From positions 1,984,001 through 2,048,000 of the forward strand of contig NZ_CP047226.1 in NCBI RefSeq assembly GCF_009867135.1: DNA of 64,000 bases, in the 5' to 3' direction. The DNA comes from Moraxella osloensis (lineage in GTDB: Bacteria; Pseudomonadota; Gammaproteobacteria; Pseudomonadales; Moraxellaceae). The translations under genes were made by a program, and so were the position numbers. The notes under the pieces are model-generated. The model saw only the letters and a list, made by a program, of their open reading frames with translations, was not told the DNA's origin and searched no databases. The first letter of the stretch is position 1. Each line of letters opens with the position of its first letter. This document shows positions 59,104 through 64,000 of this stretch, piece after piece.

Positions 59104-60269
59104 GCGGGCATCTCCTCAGTCATCAATTGTTGGGCAAGATAGCGTAGGTGCTTAATTGCAGGGGTCACAATAGCGACAAACTGAGCCTCACGGACACGAC
59201 GTTGTGGGGCTGCAGAAGCCAAATACCCTCTTGCTCCTGTGTGCATCAAGGCAGCTTCACTGGCTCGTAGGCAGTATTTGGCCGCGTTAATACGCAAATT
59301 AATCACATCAAGCAAATAATCTTGACTGGTGTCAAATGGTGTTTGTGCAAGCTTTAAGGTGTGTTTGGTAGCTCCATCGACCAAGGTTTGCAGTCCGCCT
59401 GCTTGGTCTTGTAAAAACTGATTGACATGCCCCAATTGGTTTTCCACGCTCAAAATATCGTCAATACAGCCATCAATCACGCCAAGTCCCATACCCATTT
59501 GCATTAGGATAAATACAGGGCGTATTTTTAGAATAAACGGTTTGGCAGGGTCAGCGATGATGTCATCATTGGGTACAAAATACTCATTTAAACCAATCCC
59601 GTAAGTACCGCTGCCTTCCATGCCACTAAACGTAGGACATTGACGTAGCTCGACCCGCTCATCCAAGCGTAATAAAAATAAAATATCGTAAGGCGTGCTA
59701 CTGTTTTGCATGCTGGCGACGGCACCGCAGTATTGACCACGTCCGATATTACTCACCCAAGGCAAGCTCCCCGAGATGATATAACCACCCGCAACTTTTT
59801 TGGCTTTCAATGCCATAGGCTCAATATCTGTCCATGCTTTCATCGGGTTAGATAACGCAGTGCCGCCCAGCGTTTCACCAGACATATGGGTTTTGAGTAC
59901 CGCTTGCTGACTGGCTGACTTGTTATTGGACAAATCCAAATAAAGACCGCAAGTATCCTGAGCCCACGTCATAAAACCTGTCGTGCCACACGCACGGCTG
60001 ATGGATCGCATCGCATCTATCGCCACATCAAAGCGTGAGCCTTGCGATGACATATGTGCTGCAAACGCCCCTGCCGCCCCAAGTTGTGCCATTTCAGCAA
60101 CAGGATAATAGCCCTTATCAATCTCGTAGGCTTTGGGGGCTAACATCGTTTGGGAAATATATGCCACATCTGCCAGTACCTTGTCGCTATCTGACCACTT
60201 AGGTTCAAACACTGCGGGCTCAAACATGGCAGGTGGGTTTTTTAAAAAAGCATCATCTAGGGTTGTCAT
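59100..60269 (-). CDS. Acyl-CoA-dehydrogenase-superfamily flavoprotein
   Basis: 389 aa. Fold and motifs of ACAD ([42 protein letters not shown]). The beta-oxidation catalytic Glu is not obvious. Related proteins of this branch (DszC/SfnB-type) act in sulfur scavenging as oxygenases. ATGA overlap with the reductase fusion suggests they are a pair. Confidence 0.85.
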   Translation of the reverse strand: MTTLDDAFLKNPPAMFEPAVFEPKWSDSDKVLADVAYISQTMLAPKAYEIDKGYYPVAEMAQLGAAGAFAAHMSSQGSRFDVAIDAMRSISRACGTTGFMTWAQDTCGLYLDLSNNKSASQQAVLKTHMSGETLGGTALSNPMKAWTDIEPMALKAKKVAGGYIISGSLPWVSNIGRGQYCGAVASMQNSSTPYDILFLLRLDERVELRQCPTFSGMEGSGTYGIGLNEYFVPNDDIIADPAKPFILKIRPVFILMQMGMGLGVIDGCIDDILSVENQLGHVNQFLQDQAGGLQTLVDGATKHTLKLAQTPFDTSQDYLLDVINLRINAAKYCLRASEAALMHTGARGYLASAAPQRRVREAQFVAIVTPAIKHLRYLAQQLMTEEMPA

Positions 60270-60296
60270 TTGTGGTTTTCCTTTTGGTACTTATAC

Positions 60297-60315
60297 AATT
60301 GGGCTAAACCCAATT
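60297..60315. promoter_or_regulatory. Palindrome upstream of the flavoprotein gene
   Basis: AATTGGG-CTAAA-CCCAATT, 28 bp before the start at 60269. Candidate operator or small hairpin. Confidence 0.4.
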
Positions 60316-60356
60316 AAAACAGGATAAACTGGCTAACTTTGAATCAATCTTTATCA

Positions 60357-60391
60357 GTTAATCTGCCAAAGCTTTGCTTTAACAGATTAAC
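60357..60391 (-). terminator. Hairpin after the osmC-like gene
   Basis: GTTAATCTG pairs with CAGATTAAC; an inner AAAGC/GCTTT extends the stem. It follows the osmC stop by 16 bp and lacks a clear T-run, so it is more likely an mRNA processing or stability element than a full terminator. Confidence 0.45.
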
Positions 60392-60406
60392 CTTATGACT
60401 AACGGC

Positions 60407-60949
60407 TTATATAGTTGAGATGCTGAAATCCGCAACTGGGTTACGCATGGTATTGGCAACAGGTGAGAAATAGTTGGCATGTTGTACGATTTCTTCTAAT
60501 GTTGCTTTGTCGGCATCGCCTTCAATATCAACTTTGACACGAATCGCCTGAAAGCCCATCTGCTCAGGTTTACGCTCAGCTCCGCCTGCACCCCATGCCG
60601 CTGTATTACCGATATCCGCTTCTAGGTAAACTTCAAGTTTGCTTAGTTTGACTTTACGGTGTGTGGCAACGGCAGTGATACCGACCGTCAAACAGCCACC
60701 CAACGCACTAAGCACCACTTCACCTGGAGCAGGAGCAGTGTTCTCACCAAACAAATGGTAAGGCTCATCAACAACCACGCCTGGGTGACATGGGTCAGGA
60801 TTGGTTAAGTAGCTGATAGTGCGGAATTTACCAACCGATACAGTATGTACTTTGTTGGTACCTCTGCGTTCTGGGTTTTCACGACCTGCGGCAGCGAATT
60901 TTTCAAGACCTTCTGCGTCGATTGGGCGTAAGTAAGTAACATCTGACAT
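60407..60949 (-). CDS. OsmC-family protein
   Basis: 180 aa. OsmC fold: the redox Cys in VLSALGGCLTVGITAVATHRK and another at TNPDPCHPGV. OsmC/Ohr proteins reduce hydroperoxides through thiols; a YhfA-like branch has unknown substrates. First gene after the sigma-54 promoter, AAGGAG ribosome site. Confidence 0.88.
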   Translation of the reverse strand: MSDVTYLRPIDAEGLEKFAAAGRENPERRGTNKVHTVSVGKFRTISYLTNPDPCHPGVVVDEPYHLFGENTAPAPGEVVLSALGGCLTVGITAVATHRKVKLSKLEVYLEADIGNTAAWGAGGAERKPEQMGFQAIRVKVDIEGDADKATLEEIVQHANYFSPVANTMRNPVADFSISTI

Positions 60950-61005
60950 GGTTCTACTCCTTATGATAAATTTTTTTAATACAACCTGGGTTGCCCATAA
61001 GCTAT

Positions 61006-61021
61006 AGCAAGGGTCGTGCGA
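61006..61021 (-). promoter_or_regulatory. Sigma-54 (-24/-12) promoter of the osmC-led operon
   Basis: On the minus strand TCGCACG-ACCC-TTGCT, against consensus TGGCACG-N4-TTGCW: one mismatch in the core (the second base), correct spacing. Leader to the osmC ATG about 45 nt. Confidence 0.8.
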
Positions 61022-61075
61022 AATTTATAAATTATTGTTTTTATTGTTATTTTTATTAATGCTAACAAAAAAATT

Positions 61076-61095
61076 GACAAATCAGACAATTTGTC
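61076..61095. promoter_or_regulatory. Candidate enhancer (activator binding site)
   Basis: GACAAA-N8-TTTGTC palindrome, 55-90 bp upstream of the -24 element, a usual distance for bacterial enhancer-binding proteins. Confidence 0.5.
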
Positions 61096-61294
61096 TAGTT
61101 ATATTGTTCACTTTGTCAAATTTGTTAATTTGTTGTGTCAAAATTTATGGCTAAAAATCATTGACATACTCGCCGTGACATTGCTATGGTAAAAAAAGGG
61201 GCAGTTTTTATCCCAAATTTTTTGACAAAGCTTTTCTGTAAGAAATCACTAATAGCGTACTTATACCAAACTGGCACCACACCGATAACACACC

Positions 61295-62917
61295 ATGAAA
61301 AAAACGGCGAACGACAGCAACTGGCAAGCCATTGAAATGCTTTTGTTGCAAGAAACCATGAAGCAAATCGGCAAAGACGGCAACCCCGATGCGGCGATTA
61401 ATACCATGCTGCACCTGATGAGCGAGCTGATTGGGCTTAATCGTGGGCGGATTGTGTTGGCGAACACTGATGGACTGCTGCGTATTCATTACAGCTATGG
61501 CTTGACCGCCGAGCAAGTAGCCCTAGGGCAATACTACTCGCACGAAGGTATCACAGGGGCGGTATACAGCAATAGTCATGCCCTCATGGTGCAAGATATC
61601 CACTCGGACAATATCTTTTTGGGACGGGCGGTTAGCCGAACACAGTTACCGCAAGAGAAAGTGTCATTTATCGCATTACCGCTTAAAGCCAATAATCACA
61701 CTTTTGGCGTGTTAGCATGCCATCGGTTACGCATGAGTGAACGCACTTTGTACCGTGACATGGCGTTGCTTAACACCTTGGCGACCTTGTGCAGTCAGTT
61801 GCTCCATTGGCAGAGCATCAATGACGCCACCACGCAAAACCTTATCAACCATAACGAAGCGTTAAAAAAAGCCTTGCAAAGCAACACTCGCACCTACGGT
61901 ATTATCGGCTCATCGCCTGCCTTACTCAAAGCCATTCGAGAGCTTGAGCAAGTATCCGACAGCAACGCCAACGTACTGTTACTTGGTGAATCAGGTACAG
62001 GTAAAGAGCTATTTGCTCGGGCATTGCACACCGCAAGCCCAAGGGTGAACAAACCCTTTATCAAGGTCAACTGTGCGGCAATCCCTGAGAGTTTGTTTGA
62101 AAGTGAATTGTTTGGGCATGAAAAGGGGGCGTTCACAGGAGCGACCAGTGAACGGGCAGGACTGTTTCAGCAGGCGGACGGTGGCACTATCTTTTTGGAT
62201 GAAATTGGCGAGCTTACCTTGCCTGTGCAAAGTAAGATTTTACGCACTTTGCAAGAAGGCACGATTACTCGTCTTGGTGGTCGCAAAGAAATCAAAATTG
62301 ACGTGCGTATCGTTACCGCCACCCACAAAAACCTTGCGGAAGCGGTGCAACATGGCGATTTTCGCCAAGATTTGTATTACCGACTATATGTGATTCCGAT
62401 TATGTTGCCTGCCCTGCGAGAACGACGTAGCGATATTCCTGAATTGGTAGCGTTTTTCTTAAACCGTATCAATCAACAAAATCGTCGCAGCGTCAACTTG
62501 ACTGCCGAAGCGATTCAAGCACTACAACAGTATAATTGGCCTGGTAATATCCGCCAATTACAAAATATGCTTGAACGCTTGGTATTACTGTCGCATGGCA
62601 CGATTGTCGATGCGATGACGGTGGAAAAACGCTTGGCACAGCAACACGAAGAAAACCTTACGATTGAAGTCGAAGCGTATTCGCCTGTTAAAGATGACAA
62701 AAACAGTAAATCAAAAAAAACCAAAGTACCGATGACCTTTGATACAGACTATGAGATTCGCCCTTATATGCAGGCGATGTCGCACAATCTGGATGAACTG
62801 AACGCCGTGCTGGTGCGATGTCGGGGCAACAAAACTCAAGCCGCCGCCATGCTTGGCATGACTCCAAGACAATTTAATTACCGTTGGAAAATCTTAAACC
62901 AAGCACCGGCAAGCTAA
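61295..62917 (+). CDS. Sigma-54-dependent activator with GAF domain
   Basis: 540 aa NifA/NorR-like. GAF sensory domain (about 20-165), AAA+ central domain (about 200-430) with Walker [17 protein letters not shown], the sigma-54 contact loop GAFTGAT and Walker [14 protein letters not shown]-terminal Fis [22 protein letters not shown]. The GAF probably senses the inducer. Divergent from the leftward operon, the typical layout. Confidence 0.95.
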   Translation: MKKTANDSNWQAIEMLLLQETMKQIGKDGNPDAAINTMLHLMSELIGLNRGRIVLANTDGLLRIHYSYGLTAEQVALGQYYSHEGITGAVYSNSHALMVQDIHSDNIFLGRAVSRTQLPQEKVSFIALPLKANNHTFGVLACHRLRMSERTLYRDMALLNTLATLCSQLLHWQSINDATTQNLINHNEALKKALQSNTRTYGIIGSSPALLKAIRELEQVSDSNANVLLLGESGTGKELFARALHTASPRVNKPFIKVNCAAIPESLFESELFGHEKGAFTGATSERAGLFQQADGGTIFLDEIGELTLPVQSKILRTLQEGTITRLGGRKEIKIDVRIVTATHKNLAEAVQHGDFRQDLYYRLYVIPIMLPALRERRSDIPELVAFFLNRINQQNRRSVNLTAEAIQALQQYNWPGNIRQLQNMLERLVLLSHGTIVDAMTVEKRLAQQHEENLTIEVEAYSPVKDDKNSKSKKTKVPMTFDTDYEIRPYMQAMSHNLDELNAVLVRCRGNKTQAAAMLGMTPRQFNYRWKILNQAPAS

Positions 62918-62946
62918 GCCGTAACCGCAAACTGGGAGTAAACAAG

Positions 62947-63819
62947 ATGATGCAAATTCACTCATTTTTGGACACTACCACAGAAACCTTTACCCATGTA
63001 TTGGTCGATGAAACCACACAACAATGTGCCATTATCGATCCTGTGCTAGACTTTGACCCAAGTGCAGGCAGAATCAGCCACGAAAATGCCAATAACTTGA
63101 TTGCCTTCATCGAGCAGCAGGCCTTGACGTTGGTATATATCATCGAAACCCATGCCCATGCCGACCATTTATCCTCTGCCCCATATCTCAAAGCCAAGCT
63201 TGGCGGACAAATCGTGATTGGTAAATCCATCGACAGCGTACAAAAAACCTTCAAGTCGATTTATGACTTGAGTAGTCAGTTTAAAACCGATGCCAGCCAG
63301 TTTGATATCTTGACCGAGGAAGGCTCAACGCTCAGCTTGGGAAGTCTGATCATCACAGCCATGCACATGCCAGGGCATACGCCAGCTGATATGGTATATT
63401 GGGTTGACGATGGGCAACGCAAGGCAGTGTTTGTTGGCGATACCTTATTTGCCCCTGATGTGGGGACGGCTCGGTGCGATTTCCCCAATGGTAGCAGCTC
63501 AGATTTGTACGATTCGATTCAGAGATTATTGTCGCTACCCGACGATACCTTGCTGTATCTGTGCCATGATTATCCGCCCAAAAATGGTCGACAACATACC
63601 CCAACCACCACCGTAGCTGATGAAAAACAACGCAATATTCACGTCAAGCACGGTACCAGTAAAGCCGAATTTATACAAATGCGAGAAACTCGGGACAAAG
63701 ATTTGCCGATGCCAAGGCTGATTTTGCCATCAGTACAGGTCAATATCAATGCAGGCGAATTACCCAATGCCCATGCCAATGGGATAAAATATTTGAGCAT
63801 TCCATTGAACCAGTTTTGA
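62947..63819 (+). CDS. Persulfide dioxygenase-like metallo-beta-lactamase protein (ETHE1/Blh type)
   Basis: 290 aa from ATG 62947 (GGGAG upstream; ATG 62950 is adjacent). Metal motif THAHADHLSSA, further ligands in MHMPGHTPADM and CHDYPPKNGR. ETHE1-type enzymes oxidise glutathione persulfide to sulfite. 29 bp after the activator gene, so probably the same mRNA. Blh-type enzymes often accompany rhodanese, as here. Confidence 0.9.
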   Translation: MMQIHSFLDTTTETFTHVLVDETTQQCAIIDPVLDFDPSAGRISHENANNLIAFIEQQALTLVYIIETHAHADHLSSAPYLKAKLGGQIVIGKSIDSVQKTFKSIYDLSSQFKTDASQFDILTEEGSTLSLGSLIITAMHMPGHTPADMVYWVDDGQRKAVFVGDTLFAPDVGTARCDFPNGSSSDLYDSIQRLLSLPDDTLLYLCHDYPPKNGRQHTPTTTVADEKQRNIHVKHGTSKAEFIQMRETRDKDLPMPRLILPSVQVNINAGELPNAHANGIKYLSIPLNQF

Positions 63820-64000
63820 CTTAAAAGGTGTGAGCCGTTGTAAGCCTTAACAAGGTCAGAATATTGGGAAAGCATGGCAGAATAAAAAGGAAATGCCAGA
63901 CAGCTCAAAAAGTTTGTAACGCTATCTTCAGTTATATTGGCAATAATCAATATCAAAACAGGTTGGATCTATAACGCCTTTGTAATCAACGTGTTTAAAC
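63820..64000. other. Window end, no gene recognised
   Basis: 181 bp after the dioxygenase-like gene. No ORF or terminator is convincing; the next gene starts beyond the window. Confidence 0.5.

Larger units (their letters stand above)
60950..61294. promoter_or_regulatory. Divergent control region of the sigma-54 locus
   Basis: 345 bp with the -24/-12 promoter (61006-61021), an inverted repeat (61076-61095) and repeated TTTGTCAAAT/TTTGTTAAT words up to 61140. On the plus strand TTGACA (about 61161-61166), a 17-bp gap and a TATGGT-like -10 probably drive the activator gene. Confidence 0.65.

Noticed and set aside
63639..63956. Minus-strand frame of 105 codons at the window end
   Set aside because: It overlaps the end of the metallo-beta-lactamase gene and shows no family or ribosome site.

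Overview
The window looks like a chromosomal segment of a Moraxellaceae gammaproteobacterium, probably Moraxella or Psychrobacter-like. This is inferred from overall protein character and from the divergent mreBCD / gatCAB arrangement; no database search was possible. It is moderately AT-rich, has one tRNA gene and no rRNA genes or CRISPR array.

Positions 1-44080 are mostly core genome. They hold the end of homoserine dehydrogenase, an acetyl-CoA acetyltransferase, a PRC-barrel/DUF2382 stress pair, metR, the fadBA beta-oxidation operon, ybaK, a lipoprotein cytochrome c, rpsU, mreBCD-maf, gatCAB, tRNA-Pro(GGG), a CYTH/CHAD phosphatase, rlmD, relA-mutM, hemL, ppk2, a split YeeE/YedE sulfur transporter and a TetR / GMC oxidoreductase / aldehyde dehydrogenase cluster.

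Positions about 44100-52570 form an accessory island. It carries an ars operon (arsR divergent from arsB-arsC), a Fic protein with its own inhibitory motif, an orphan XRE regulator, remnants of at least three transposases and of a second Fic gene, a PIN / ribbon-helix-helix / NYN-LOTUS operon and a serine recombinase. A 164-bp piece of the PIN gene is repeated, in the same orientation and 93% identical, at the left edge of the island (44181-44344 versus 50982-51145).

Positions 52600-63819 hold the most interesting unit. A sigma-54 activator with a GAF domain and a persulfide dioxygenase-like hydrolase are transcribed rightward. Transcribed leftward are osmC-like, an acyl-CoA-dehydrogenase-like flavoprotein translationally coupled to a rubredoxin/rubredoxin-reductase fusion, a nitrate/cyanate-type ABC importer (binding protein, permease, ATPase), cyanase and a two-domain rhodanese. 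A good -24/-12 promoter (61006-61021) lies in front of the osmC-like gene. The gene set suggests uptake and oxidation of a small compound containing both sulfur and C-N, such as a thiocyanate- or cyanate-yielding substrate. Sulfane sulfur would go to rhodanese and persulfide dioxygenase, and cyanate to cyanase. The substrate is not known from sequence.
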